Assembly (NCBI RefSeq): GCF_037892425.1
Contig: NZ_JBBKTT010000001.1
Span: 1-64,000, forward strand
Reading direction: 5' to 3'
Length of the DNA: 64,000 nucleotides
Source of the DNA: Lacibacter sp. H375
GTDB lineage: Bacteria; Bacteroidota; Bacteroidia; Chitinophagales; Chitinophagaceae
A program made the position numbers and the translations under genes. Shown in pieces: positions 1 through 9,033 of the stretch. The stretch's first letter is position 1. Each line of letters opens with the position of its first letter. The notes beneath the pieces were generated by a model that saw nothing but the letters and a program-made list of their open reading frames with translations, ran no database searches and was not told where the DNA came from.

Positions 1-341
1 GTGAATGGTCCGGTTCCGCTCGCTGTTGTGGTAAACGTTGCACTTGCACCTGGACAAAGATTCAACGGTGTTAAATCTGTTGTACTGGTTGCGGTCTTCA
101 CTTCAAGTGTTGCACTTTCGGTAGAAGTGTTACATGCTCCTGTTACTTCAACGCTGTACGTTCCTGCATCACCTGCAGCCACACTTGGAATATTGTAAGA
201 GTTTGTTGTTGCTCCTACGATCACTACTCCATTCTTCTTCCATACATAGGTGAATGGTCCGGTTCCGCTGGCTGTTGTGGTAAACGTTGCACTTGCACCC
301 GGACACAGATTTAACGGTGTTAGATCTGTTGTACTGGTATT
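1..341 (-). repeat. Tandem Ig-like repeat, 249-bp (83-residue) unit
   Basis: The DNA at 1-92 is repeated at 250-341 with only a few mismatches, a period of 249 bp that keeps the reading frame. It encodes an 83-residue Ig-like unit (LNLCPGASATFTTTASGTG... through SVEVTGACNTSTESATL) carrying two cysteines per unit. The array continues past the window edge, so copy number is unknown. Confidence 0.85.
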
Positions 342-1676
342 AGGATTCACAGTTACAGTAGCAGGATCGGAATTACTACATCCCGTCTGCGGATCTGTAT
401 AACTATAAGTTACTACATATTGACCAGGTGCCAGACCGGTTGCATTGAAAAGTCCGCTTGCATTTACATGAGCTCCACTCCATGTACCACCAGCAGGTGT
501 TGCAGTGAGTTGAACTGTTGAACCCACACAAACAGAATTATCATTTGCAGTTACGGTTGGCAAGGGTATTGACGTTACATTTACTTCATTACTGGTAGAA
601 GTACAAGCAGGAATGGAACCTACTCCAATAACATAATACCCGGTTCCAACTGGAAGATTTGTCCATGTTAAACCTGAACCCGTACCATTCTTGGGAGAGC
701 CAACCGGCTGGTCAGCGCTGTTATAAAGTTGATAAGAAGCCCCTGATTGTGAAGTGGTAGAAGTAATAGTACCTGTGCCCGGCGCAGATACACAAATTGA
801 ACTACCAGTTAATATCAAAGCAGGCGGCGTTACATTGAATGCGCCACCGGCAAAGTCATCAAGAGAGGCAGTAATTGATTGAGAAGATCTTGTTTCAAGA
901 ATAAAACTTGTGTTACACAAATTCAAAACGCCCAGTCCTGTGAGGTTAACTGTTCCCTCAAAGAACATGTTATAATCATAAGTCGGTTGAATAAACGACC
1001 ATCCTGTTGGAATCGGATACTGGTTGTCATTGTTTTCCGCAACAGTTCCAACCAGGTTTGTTGTTCTTAAATTGTTGTTCGTATTTGGAACAATTGTTTG
1101 CCCGGCAGGAGCAACACCATCATCATCCCACTGATAAATGGTTACAGTTGCGGTACGACCACCGCCGGTAAAATCGGCAAGTACTAATACATCTCCGTCA
1201 ACATGTGGTGGACTAAAGATATTATTACCACCAACAGTAACGGGACCAGTTCCATTTAAGTAAAGCCAGAAACCAATCTGGGCATCTCCATTATTGGAAG
1301 TACGATCGCCCGCAAAATACAAAATACCATCTTTAATGATGGCGGCAGCATTTGCAATGTCGTTCTTTGCCTTTGTTTGACTGATTGACCAGACCAACTG
1401 ATTGGCAAAAAAGAAATCTTTTGAGCCTTCCGTAAACTGGTTATCCACAACACCATTACCAAAAGCATCGCTTTCGTACTGTTTTATTGTGAATAGGTTA
1501 AAATTTGCAGAATTCCAGTCGATAGGATTACCATCGATCACGGGATTCACTTGCGTTAGTCCCGTTGGACTAAACGCAGAGAGAAACACAAGGAGAAAAA
1601 GCATCTGTCGCCAAAGCCAATTCCTACTGTGCTCGTTTTTCTCACCTTTTGAGGTGCGTAGCAGTTTGTTCATCAT
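1..1676 (-). CDS. Large secreted Ig-like repeat surface protein, 5' part
   Basis: Reads continuously on the minus strand from an ATG at 1676 (a second ATG follows at 1673) to the window edge, about 558 codons, so the C-terminus is missing. The N-terminus has a basic stretch and a hydrophobic core (residues about 21-40, WLWRQMLFLLVFLSAFSP), a likely signal sequence. Residues about 45-280 form a non-repetitive region typical of Bacteroidota secreted proteins with DWN and gliding-motility-like surface modules. After that come beta-rich modules ending in tandem Ig-like units with the phrase ASGTGPFTYVWKKNG. Such proteins are usually exported by the type IX system and anchored through a C-terminal domain, which cannot be seen here. 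A role in adhesion or as a polymer-associated surface protein is inference. The family is not recognised beyond this architecture. Confidence 0.8.
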   Translation of the reverse strand, partial: MMNKLLRTSKGEKNEHSRNWLWRQMLFLLVFLSAFSPTGLTQVNPVIDGNPIDWNSANFNLFTIKQYESDAFGNGVVDNQFTEGSKDFFFANQLVWSISQTKAKNDIANAAAIIKDGILYFAGDRTSNNGDAQIGFWLYLNGTGPVTVGGNNIFSPPHVDGDVLVLADFTGGGRTATVTIYQWDDDGVAPAGQTIVPNTNNNLRTTNLVGTVAENNDNQYPIPTGWSFIQPTYDYNMFFEGTVNLTGLGVLNLCNTSFILETRSSQSITASLDDFAGGAFNVTPPALILTGSSICVSAPGTGTITSTTSQSGASYQLYNSADQPVGSPKNGTGSGLTWTNLPVGTGYYVIGVGSIPACTSTSNEVNVTSIPLPTVTANDNSVCVGSTVQLTATPAGGTWSGAHVNASGLFNATGLAPGQYVVTYSYTDPQTGCSNSDPATVTVNPNTSTTDLTPLNLCPGASATFTTTASGTGPFTYVWKKNGVVIVGATTNSYNIPSVAAGDAGTYSVEVTGACNTSTESATLEVKTATSTTDLTPLNLCPGASATFTTTASGTGPF

Positions 1677-2136
1677 TGTCGAATTTTTTAAGTGAAAAAT
1701 TTCTAACATTCCACAGGAGGCTATTGAGAGGATCTTAAAGACAGGACAACAGTTTACACCGAACACAAAAAGTTACCTATACCTCTTTCTATGAAGTATA
1801 ATCATGCGTTCAGATAAAACAATAAAACGAGTGGACAGTACTAAGGATTACTGAAAGTTAAAGCAAGGATTCATTGGCATTAAAGCAATTCAAAGGGGAG
1901 CAGAAAGCAACTTAATAAAAATAACATAGAAACGGTGTTTGCTTTCGTTGGGGCTGGAATGTGTTTTTTGCGTTGGTAAACGTAGATACATTTTTTTTAA
2001 AATGCAATACCCTAATTAGGGTATTGATATATATATTTTTTTATTATCCAATTTTGATCACTTTTCCGCTTTAGGAAAATAATCGTTTTGCCAATACCAG
2101 CTCCATTTCATTCACATGATTTTCACAAAGGTATAA
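1677..2136. other. Divergent intergenic region, 460 bp
   Basis: Separates the minus-strand Ig-repeat gene from the plus-strand glutaminyl cyclase gene. No open frame of credible length was seen. It is AT-rich near 1985-2060 and contains one perfect 22-bp palindrome (listed separately). It must hold the promoters of both flanking genes, but no clear TTTG/TAnnTTTG pair was found for either. Confidence 0.6.
2005..2026. promoter_or_regulatory. Perfect 22-bp palindrome, possible operator
   Basis: CAATACCCTAA is followed at once by its exact reverse complement, with no loop, so a DNA-bound dimer is more likely than an RNA hairpin. It lies 111 bp upstream of the ATG at 2137 and 329 bp upstream of the ATG at 1676. 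The TACC...GGTA outer ends resemble the dyad at 52659-52673 in front of a NarL-type regulator gene. The binding protein is unknown. Confidence 0.5.
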
Positions 2137-2991
2137 ATGGCTTTTACTTATTTTTGGCGCATGTTGAAACAAATAAATTACAACCTATTCTTTGGTTTGT
2201 TCCTTTTAATTTCATGCGGGAATGATCCCGAAACTGATGAAACAACCACTAACTTACCAAGCATACCAGCGCCAACAGGTATAAATTATAAACTTGTAAA
2301 AGATTACCCACATGACAGTTCGTCTTTCACACAGGGTTTGATCTTTTATAAAGGAACTATGTATGAAAGCACGGGCAATCCAGGTAATGCGCTCAACAAT
2401 GGATCATGGGTTGGCCCTGTTGATCTTACTACTGGTAAGCAAACAAAAAAAGTAACACTACCAGCCGATATTTTTGGCGAAGGCATTACTATCTTAAATG
2501 ATAAAGTGTACCAGATCACATGGGAAAACAGGAAAGGCTATGTGTATGATCTTGCAACATTTAAAAAACTAAAAGAGTTCAATTATAATCATGATGGCTG
2601 GGGTATTACCAACAATGGCAAAGAATTAATTGTTAGCGATGGCAGCAGCAATCTTTATTTCTGGGATCCGGAAACGTTGAAAGAAATAAGACGCATCAGC
2701 ATACAGGATAATAACGGGCTGCGCAACAACATTAATGAACTGGAGTTTATTAATGGCGCTGTTTATGCCAATGTTTGGCAATCGAATGAAATACTTAAGA
2801 TAGATCCTGTAACAGGAAATGTAACCGGAAAACTTGATATGAGCAGTTTGAAACAATCCTATCCCGAATTAGTTGGTGCAAACGATAGTGAAAAGGTACT
2901 CAATGGCATTGCATGGGACAGTAGCGCAAGCAAATTATTTGTTACAGGAAAAAATTGGAGTAAATTATTTGAATTGAAACTGCTCAATTAA
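2137..2991 (+). CDS. Glutaminyl-peptide cyclotransferase, bacterial beta-propeller type
   Basis: Converts N-terminal glutamine of peptides or proteins to pyroglutamate. The 284-residue protein matches the single-domain five-bladed propeller glutamine cyclotransferase family: conserved stretches FTQGLIFYKGTMYESTG, LTTGKQ, FGEGIT and NELEFINGAVYANVW are visible. The N-terminus looks like a lipoprotein signal with lipobox LLISC, so the enzyme probably sits in the periplasm tethered to a membrane. Two starts are possible: ATG 2137, preceded by AAAGG at a five-base distance, or ATG 2161, which gives a tighter signal peptide. The gene converges with the phosphoribosyltransferase gene and their stop codons overlap by four bases. 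Confidence 0.88.
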   Translation: MAFTYFWRMLKQINYNLFFGLFLLISCGNDPETDETTTNLPSIPAPTGINYKLVKDYPHDSSSFTQGLIFYKGTMYESTGNPGNALNNGSWVGPVDLTTGKQTKKVTLPADIFGEGITILNDKVYQITWENRKGYVYDLATFKKLKEFNYNHDGWGITNNGKELIVSDGSSNLYFWDPETLKEIRRISIQDNNGLRNNINELEFINGAVYANVWQSNEILKIDPVTGNVTGKLDMSSLKQSYPELVGANDSEKVLNGIAWDSSASKLFVTGKNWSKLFELKLLN

Positions 2992-3482
2992 GTCAGGTAC
3001 GCTCCAGTAATTTCATCGCCTTTCAGTTCTACGTATATATGTTCTTCCAATGTGGTGGCAATAGATAAGCCCACATAATCGGGTTGTACCGGGAAGGTTT
3101 TATGTGTGCGTTCAACCAATACAAGGGTTTGAATTTTCTTTGGCTGAAAACTGAGAAAAGGCTTTAAGGCGTACAGCATAGTTTTACCACTGTTGGCCAC
3201 ATCATCTATTAATAAAACAGATTGATTATTGAACCCGATCTCACGGTCAAGAAATACTTCCACAGGATATTTTTTATCAAGCGTTACTTCCACCAGTTCC
3301 ACGTGAATATTACTGATGCTCATCACCTCTTCTGCCAATGTTTTTGCGACGATCGATCCATTTTGCCTGATGCCGGCAAAAAACATTTGCTGCTCATCGT
3401 GATTGCGCTCCACAATTTCAAAAGCCAGTCGTTTTAATTTACGATTGGTGCTATCCTTATCTAATATGTATTTCTTTTCCAT
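2988..3482 (-). CDS. Phosphoribosyltransferase (PyrR/HPRT-like)
   Basis: A 164-residue type I phosphoribosyltransferase. The PRPP-binding loop VLLIDDVANSGKT is clear near residues 106-118, and a hood-like segment (FFAGIRQNGSIVAKTLAEEV) precedes it. Size and layout fit PyrR-like uracil phosphoribosyltransferase/regulator proteins or small purine phosphoribosyltransferases; the sequence alone does not settle the base used. The start at 3482 (MEKKYILD) is chosen because the longer reading frame adds a hydrophobic, low-complexity stretch of about 32 residues foreign to the family. Divergent from the Fe-S protein gene at 3652, convergent with the cyclase gene. Confidence 0.85.
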   Translation of the reverse strand: MEKKYILDKDSTNRKLKRLAFEIVERNHDEQQMFFAGIRQNGSIVAKTLAEEVMSISNIHVELVEVTLDKKYPVEVFLDREIGFNNQSVLLIDDVANSGKTMLYALKPFLSFQPKKIQTLVLVERTHKTFPVQPDYVGLSIATTLEEHIYVELKGDEITGAYLT

Positions 3483-3651
3483 AGTTGAGAAATTAAAGAT
3501 GCGAAGAAATAGGGAAAGAAAAAAAAGCAGAAAGGAGAATGTTGTAAGCAAAAGATTTAAAGAATTTAAATAACTCACACCTTACGGCAATACCTTTCAC
3601 CATGCGTCTTATACCTTTAACTCTTATCTTAGCAATACAAATAACGTTTGT

Positions 3652-4971
3652 ATGCAGATCGTTCAACAGGTTTTGTTTGCCCTTTGTTTTGTAGGAGCTG
3701 TTTGGTTCTTCAGCAAAAAAGTAAAGGAGATCCGGAGGAATATTTTTCTTGGTTTTGATGAAGACCTGACGGATAACCCCGGTGTACGATGGAAGAATAT
3801 GCTGCTGTTGGCCTTTGGTCAAAAGAAGATGTTTAAAAACCCGCTGGTTGCAGTGTTACACCTCTTTGTTTATCTAGGTTTTGTTATCATTAATATAGAA
3901 GTGCTCGAAATTGTGCTGGATGGACTACTTGGCACACATCGCCTGTTCTATCCACTACTAGGTTCTTTCTATTCATTCCTCATCAATTCATTTGAAGTAT
4001 TAGCATTATTGGTATTGGTTTCCTGTGTCATCTTTCTTGTGCGCAGAAATGTTTTGAAATTAAAACGTTTCCTAAGTAATGATCTCAACGGCTGGCCACG
4101 CAGCGATGCAAACTATATCCTCATTACTGAAATTGTATTGATGTCGTTGTTCCTGCTGATGAATGCAACCGACCGTGCTTTACAATTGAATGGCGCAGAT
4201 CACTACCATGATACCGGCAATTTTGTGATCTCCGGTTTATTTGCTTCTTCATTAGCTGGTTTATCTGAAACATCATTGATAGCAATTGAACGAAGCGCAT
4301 GGTGGCTGCATATACTTGGCATTCTTGCATTCCTCAATTATTTACCCTGGAGCAAACATCTTCATATTTTACTTGCATTCCCCAATGCATGGTATGCACG
4401 CCTGACCAACACCGGTGAAATGACAAATATGACTTCTGTTCAAAATGAAGTGAAGTATATGATGCAGCCCGAACTTGCACCAACAGATGCAACTCCTCCA
4501 TCAAAATTCGGAGCGAAAGATGTATTTGATCTCAGCTGGAAAAGTTTATTGGATGCATATAGCTGTACAGAGTGTGGTCGTTGCAGTGCAGCCTGTCCTG
4601 CTAACACAACAGGAAAATTATTGAGTCCACGAAAAATTATGATGAGTACACGTGACCGTTTGGAAGAAGTGGGTCGCAACATCAATGCAAACAAAGAATT
4701 TGTTGCCGACAATAAAACATTGTTAAACGATTATATCACGGTTGAAGAGTTACGTGCCTGCACTACCTGTAATGCATGTGTGGAGGAATGTCCTGTAAGC
4801 ATCAACCCGCTTAGTATCATTCTTGAATTACGCCGCTCCTTAATTATGGAAGACAGTAATGCACCTGGCGAATGGAATGCAATGTTCAGCAACGTTGAGA
4901 ATAATTTTGCGCCCTGGAAATTCAGTCCTGATGAGAGAGATAAATGGGCTGAGGAAATGGAGCAGAGTTGA
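3652..4971 (+). CDS. Membrane-bound 4Fe-4S dicluster protein (HdrD/GlpC-like electron transfer)
   Basis: 439 residues. The N-terminal 260 residues hold several membrane spans (about 5-22, 65-90, 100-130, 160-180, 215-235), resembling the NarI/HdrE-type membrane anchor. The C-terminal part has two ferredoxin-like motifs, CTECGRCSAACP near residue 303 and CTTCNACVEECP near residue 368. Such proteins pass electrons between the quinone pool and a soluble partner. The usual partner is a CCG-domain protein like that at 11400, and in many relatives the two genes are adjacent. Here a 6.3-kb minus-strand block lies between them. The physiological donor is not evident. Confidence 0.85.
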   Translation: MQIVQQVLFALCFVGAVWFFSKKVKEIRRNIFLGFDEDLTDNPGVRWKNMLLLAFGQKKMFKNPLVAVLHLFVYLGFVIINIEVLEIVLDGLLGTHRLFYPLLGSFYSFLINSFEVLALLVLVSCVIFLVRRNVLKLKRFLSNDLNGWPRSDANYILITEIVLMSLFLLMNATDRALQLNGADHYHDTGNFVISGLFASSLAGLSETSLIAIERSAWWLHILGILAFLNYLPWSKHLHILLAFPNAWYARLTNTGEMTNMTSVQNEVKYMMQPELAPTDATPPSKFGAKDVFDLSWKSLLDAYSCTECGRCSAACPANTTGKLLSPRKIMMSTRDRLEEVGRNINANKEFVADNKTLLNDYITVEELRACTTCNACVEECPVSINPLSIILELRRSLIMEDSNAPGEWNAMFSNVENNFAPWKFSPDERDKWAEEMEQS

Positions 4972-5012
4972 GTGCATTTAAATCCGAAATCATAATTCAC
5001 TCTTCCTGAATA

Positions 5013-5705
5013 TCAATGAATATTTTTCTCCAACCCACCTGTTACTTCTTCGGGATGTTCTAATTGATGGATCGCATCTTTTTTACGGAAGATCCGGTAG
5101 AGTTGAAATAAGGCAGTAAATAAGAATACGCCCCCTATGATCCAGTTGAGCAAATGTTGACTTGCATTTAAACGGTCAACCAATAGTCTTCCCCCAAAAA
5201 TAAAAATACAGTTACCCGCAAAGGTGCCGATGCCAATGCCGATGATGTAAAAATTATAATTTCCAGTCTCGGGTTTCAATATTTTTTTAGTGAACAGCAC
5301 TGTACTCCATCCAAACCAGAAAGGAATCTGCACCGGGTTAATAAGACTCATGGTAAATCCGAGCAAACCACGATGCATGCCGCTTGACAAGATCACATTC
5401 TCGCCTACCGATGGATGTGCAGCAGCCCAAAAACTAGACATAGCAAGTGCCAAAACAATGATGAACGTAACCCATTCGAGTGCCTTCAATAATTTTTCCT
5501 GCTTGCGTACCCAGTCCATGGCTACAAGTGAAAGACGTACATAAATAATTTCAGCAGTTAATGAACCGGCAGAAAACCAAAGCGCAGGAGAAATGCCATC
5601 GGTAATACCGATCTGCATTGCTGCAATATTAAGTGTTCCAAGAGGCAATGAACCTAAAAAGCTGATGATAAAGCCCCACATTAGAATTTTTGCAAACTGT
5701 GGCAT
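5013..5705 (-). CDS. LysE family translocator
   Basis: A 230-residue inner-membrane protein with about six hydrophobic segments and the LysE-family N-terminal signature (FISFLGSLPLGTLNIAAMQIG) and GFTMSLINPVQIPFWFGW. Family members export amino acids or related small molecules; the substrate here is unknown. ATG 5705 (MPQFAKIL) is chosen over the longer frame from 5762, which would overlap the upstream gene and adds a polar tail. It is the last gene of the minus-strand run that begins at 11305. Confidence 0.85.
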   Translation of the reverse strand: MPQFAKILMWGFIISFLGSLPLGTLNIAAMQIGITDGISPALWFSAGSLTAEIIYVRLSLVAMDWVRKQEKLLKALEWVTFIIVLALAMSSFWAAAHPSVGENVILSSGMHRGLLGFTMSLINPVQIPFWFGWSTVLFTKKILKPETGNYNFYIIGIGIGTFAGNCIFIFGGRLLVDRLNASQHLLNWIIGGVFLFTALFQLYRIFRKKDAIHQLEHPEEVTGGLEKNIH

Positions 5706-5739
5706 AAAACAAATATAAAGGCTTGAAGCAAATGAGCGA

Positions 5740-6810
5740 TCATAATTTTGGAGCAATTGCATCTAATGAGGCTACGTGCAGGTTATTACTACGGAACATT
5801 TCCCTGGCTTCCTTTAATGACATGTATGAATGGCCTTTCGCATGATTCTGTTTACTGATGCGGTACAAAATAAACCAATGCCTGATAATTTCTTTCCAGG
5901 CAAAGAACAACGAATGCTTGGGATCGTACATGTGTGTTGGATCACTTCCTGCGCCGTTAAGTTCAATGATGTGAAAGTTTTTTCCTTGCCGCAGATCATC
6001 CCAGTCGTTATACATCACATCTAAACGGCCGTAATGAAATCCATTGATCTGCGTGCAAACTGCATCAATATTTTTAATGAATTCAGCATCGGCTTTATGC
6101 GTCCAGTCAACAAACTTCGAACCTCGTGCATGGTTTCCATATGGCGCAAGAATCAATTCTTTTCCTTTGGGTAACACCTGCAGAATATCCTTTCCAAATA
6201 TCTGTTTTAATGCATCTATCTGCAGAATATAGCGAGGCTCCTCTAAAATAAGTTGATACAACGTTGAAACGCCATCACCAAAAACCGTCATTGGTTCTTT
6301 TGCTACAATACCTGTAACAGTTCCTGTACTTTCATTGGGCATGCGATGATAAAAAACTCCCACCTCATGTTTATATGGTGAAAGTTCCTGCACCATGTAA
6401 TCAACAGTACAAACCTCTGCATAATGTTTCAGTTCTTCAACCGAGTTCACTTTCTTCACTGCTTTTCCCTGCATGCCAATTACCGGTTTTGCAATAAGCG
6501 GAAATTTGAACTGATGTGTTTCTATTTGTTGCTGAATATTATCGATAGATGTTCCTGCAGGTACAAAAAAGAAAGCCGGATAATATTGCTTAGGTATGAG
6601 CGGATAAATATCCTGTTTGGGTTCCATTAAAAAACCACCGTGCTTGATGGTTGGGTTAGCAGCAGTAAAAAAAAACTTGCCTCCTGCTCTTATACAAAGC
6701 ATGGCAAAGATGGGATAGATCCATCCATACACTGTGTTGAAGCTCCAGTATTCCCAATGAAACAGGCGAATAAAAAACGGGTGATGCGTAAACAGTTTAG
6801 ACAGACGCAT
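5740..6810 (-). CDS. ATP-grasp family protein (paralogue of 10265-11305)
   Basis: 356 residues, ATP-grasp fold. The N-terminus (MRLSKLFTHHPFF...) carries a short hydrophobic segment, followed by FPLIAKPVIGMQGKAV (ATP-binding lysine region), YMVQELSPY, and near the end FHIIELNGAGSDPTHMYD, which matches the metal-binding glutamate/asparagine pattern of ATP-grasp ligases. Database relatives are often labelled D-alanine--D-alanine ligase-like, but the substrate is not established. ATG 6810 is preferred to 6858 because the paralogue aligns from this methionine. It overlaps the NRDE gene by 14 bases, suggesting co-translation. Confidence 0.8.
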   Translation of the reverse strand: MRLSKLFTHHPFFIRLFHWEYWSFNTVYGWIYPIFAMLCIRAGGKFFFTAANPTIKHGGFLMEPKQDIYPLIPKQYYPAFFFVPAGTSIDNIQQQIETHQFKFPLIAKPVIGMQGKAVKKVNSVEELKHYAEVCTVDYMVQELSPYKHEVGVFYHRMPNESTGTVTGIVAKEPMTVFGDGVSTLYQLILEEPRYILQIDALKQIFGKDILQVLPKGKELILAPYGNHARGSKFVDWTHKADAEFIKNIDAVCTQINGFHYGRLDVMYNDWDDLRQGKNFHIIELNGAGSDPTHMYDPKHSLFFAWKEIIRHWFILYRISKQNHAKGHSYMSLKEAREMFRSNNLHVASLDAIAPKL

Positions 6811-7531
6811 GCAACGATGAAATAGAATGATTGAATTGCTGAGTGGAGATTTGTTCACTAACTAAATCATGATAATGCATGTGCGATAGATCTTTTTGGC
6901 GATGCAGTTGGGTAATACTTACAGTAAACAATTCATTACCTCTGTTCATTAATACATCATTTTGCTCATCGCCATCGCCGGCGAAGCGATGAAAATGCAA
7001 AATTTCTTTACTTCCAATTGATGAATATTCTTTCAGGAAAATTTCGAACCAACTTTTTCTTTTTGCAATGACGTCATCAGTATATAAAGTAGCAGATGAC
7101 CAGATATAAGCAGACTCTGCATTTAATTCCCTGATTGTTTTTTCCTGCCCATCCCACCTCGTTTCAAATAATTGATTTGCCTGGCGAATAACGAGTGTGA
7201 ACGGTTCAATCTTGTGCAGGTGAATTTGTTCAAATGCAGAAACAGGTTGTGGATGATCGAACACATCCAAAAAAATTAATCCCCTGCTTTTGCGGTAAGG
7301 TGGATTGTAATGGTGATTAACAATCCCTCCGTTCAATAACACCATTGCATTTCCATTTTCATGCAATGCCATCCAAGTGCCGCCGGCATTACCATCTTTT
7401 GGGAATAACAAATTACCACTGGCAAATTTGTACCACTCCGGTTGCTCTGCTTTTAAACGTACTTTTTTTTCATCCCTGTTTGATGTCAGGAAAAAAGAAT
7501 CGTTGTTGGGTATATAAGTTACTGTGCACAT
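6797..7531 (-). CDS. NRDE (TANGO2) family protein
   Basis: 244 residues beginning MCTVTYIP with the defining NRDE motif at residues 18-21, then GGTWMALHENG and NGGIVNHH, all typical of the TANGO2/NRDE family. Cys2 would become the N-terminal residue after methionine removal, as in Ntn-type hydrolases, but the biochemical function of the bacterial members is unsettled. The start overlaps the end of the DinB gene by 13 bases and its own end overlaps the ATP-grasp gene, so these three genes are probably one transcript. Confidence 0.85.
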   Translation of the reverse strand: MCTVTYIPNNDSFFLTSNRDEKKVRLKAEQPEWYKFASGNLLFPKDGNAGGTWMALHENGNAMVLLNGGIVNHHYNPPYRKSRGLIFLDVFDHPQPVSAFEQIHLHKIEPFTLVIRQANQLFETRWDGQEKTIRELNAESAYIWSSATLYTDDVIAKRKSWFEIFLKEYSSIGSKEILHFHRFAGDGDEQNDVLMNRGNELFTVSITQLHRQKDLSHMHYHDLVSEQISTQQFNHSISSLHASV

Positions 7532-8019
7532 TGTTCACGGTGACGGATAGTGGAAGAAGCAATGCCGAAATGCTCTCCCACCGGTTCTGTTTTTAATTCT
7601 TTTAATCCCACACGGATCAAGGCCATGTGGTGTACTGTATGTTCAAGATTATAAAGTAATTCACGGTTATAGTTGGTTGTAAGATGAAGTTGTTCTGTTG
7701 ATGTTTCATCATATACGCCAGCAAGCTGCAACTCTATATTTTCATGTTCAATAGACGATGCAATATCTGCCAACAGTTGCTTTGCAAACAAAGGATCGGT
7801 TTCAATACGCACATCCCGTTTACGATCATCATAACAAACAGTTCCGTTTGCATAACCTGCCAGCAAACATTGAAATAATTCAATGATATGACGTGTATGC
7901 TGGCCAACAGAAGAACCTGATAAATTCTCTGAAGGAGTTTGATATTGCTCAACGGTTAAATGATCAATCACTTCATTCAACTGTTGAAAAGATGTTCTGA
8001 TAGCGCTGTATAGCTGCAT
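7519..8019 (-). CDS. DinB-like metal-binding four-helix protein
   Basis: 166 residues with the DinB/YfiT layout: SVGQHTRHIIELF near residue 37-49 and a C-terminal YNLEHTVHHMALIRVGLK near 124-141, supplying the three histidines expected for a metal site. Members act as thiol- or metal-dependent transferases or have unknown roles; no substrate can be assigned. It sits between the YceI gene (27 bases upstream) and the NRDE gene (overlapping). Confidence 0.8.
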   Translation of the reverse strand: MQLYSAIRTSFQQLNEVIDHLTVEQYQTPSENLSGSSVGQHTRHIIELFQCLLAGYANGTVCYDDRKRDVRIETDPLFAKQLLADIASSIEHENIELQLAGVYDETSTEQLHLTTNYNRELLYNLEHTVHHMALIRVGLKELKTEPVGEHFGIASSTIRHREQCAQ

Positions 8020-8046
8020 AGATAGTTTGTTGCTTTTTAAAAATAG

Positions 8047-8589
8047 TTATTTTTTAGTGAGTACGTTCAATTTCACTTTTAAATCGTTGGAAATTGTATT
8101 TTTTCCCCCTACCCCAAAATCACGACGCTTAATATTGAATTCCCCTTTAAAGCGGTAAGCGCCTCCTTCCTGTGTAACTGTAAAAGGGAAACTGATGTCT
8201 TTCGTTGTTTCTTTAATGGTGAGCCTTGCAAAAACTACGTAGTATCCGTTTGTAGCAGATTTAGCCAGCTTTACTGATTGTATCCTGATCTGTGGATAAG
8301 TTTTCACATTAAAGTAATCATCACCACGCAAATGTTTATCTCGTGTGCTATTATCGGTATCAATAGTGGCTGCATTTACTGTAACGGCAAAGGAGGAAGC
8401 CGACAGATTTTTTTCATCAAACAACACTGTTCCTTTTAAACCATTGAGTTTGCCGGTAACATCAAACCCAAGATTGCTGATCACAAATTCAACTGTTGAA
8501 CCTTGGTCAACAGGCATTAATTGTTGGGCTTTTGCAACAAACGTTAATAACAACGCCATAGCTGCAAACAGGTATTTTCCTTTTTCCAT
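8047..8589 (-). CDS. YceI family periplasmic polyisoprenoid/lipid-binding protein
   Basis: 180 residues with a cleavable signal peptide (MEKGKYLFAAMALLLTFVAKAQ) and the YceI lipocalin-like pattern: STVEFVISNLGFDVTGKLNGLKGTV, TRDKHLRGDDYFNVKTYPQIRI, and LTIKETTKDISFPF. Family members bind polyisoprenoid-like molecules in a beta barrel. It lies eight bases after the DoxX gene in a Crp/Fnr-YHS-DoxX-YceI run, a grouping that hints at redox or stress physiology (inference). Confidence 0.9.
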   Translation of the reverse strand: MEKGKYLFAAMALLLTFVAKAQQLMPVDQGSTVEFVISNLGFDVTGKLNGLKGTVLFDEKNLSASSFAVTVNAATIDTDNSTRDKHLRGDDYFNVKTYPQIRIQSVKLAKSATNGYYVVFARLTIKETTKDISFPFTVTQEGGAYRFKGEFNIKRRDFGVGGKNTISNDLKVKLNVLTKK

Positions 8590-8597
8590 ATTTATAC

Positions 8598-9011
8598 TTA
8601 CGATTTTTTTGGCAACACGGAGCTGAGCAATACTCTTATCTGCGATTGATAAACAAATAACAATATTGCAGAGCTTATAAAAACAAGCAACGAATAAATG
8701 AACAACAGTCCGCCATCGCCTTTTACTTCAATTCCGAGTGTGGCAAGATGAAAGAATATGGCTCCGCTCATTAAACCGATGGCGAGTAAAGCACCAAATG
8801 CAGTTGTACGTGGAATCAAAATAAGTATTGCTGCGACCAGTTCCATTACACCTGTACCAATACGCCCCCATGGTTCCATACCGATTGTTGAAAAAATATA
8901 AACTGATTCTTCGCTGGCGGAGAATTTAAAGAAGAGTGTTTGCAACATAATAACAGCAGCAAGCAAACGTAATACCCAAAGAACAATAGTTAATGGCTTC
9001 ATGATTGACAT
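8598..9011 (-). CDS. DoxX family membrane protein
   Basis: 137 residues with four hydrophobic segments and the DoxX-like stretch GTGVMELVAAILILIPRTTAFGALLAIGLMSGAIFFHL. The family is linked to quinone or thiosulfate-related redox membrane proteins, but function here is unknown. ATG 9011 (MSIMKPL) is preferred because the longer frame from 9062 would overlap the YHS gene by 29 bases. Confidence 0.82.
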   Translation of the reverse strand: MSIMKPLTIVLWVLRLLAAVIMLQTLFFKFSASEESVYIFSTIGMEPWGRIGTGVMELVAAILILIPRTTAFGALLAIGLMSGAIFFHLATLGIEVKGDGGLLFIYSLLVFISSAILLFVYQSQIRVLLSSVLPKKS

Positions 9012-9033
9012 ATAAATGATGTGGTTGAAAAGA

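Noticed and set aside
1-341. CRISPR array
   Set aside because: The 249-bp repeats are coding, in frame and without spacer structure.
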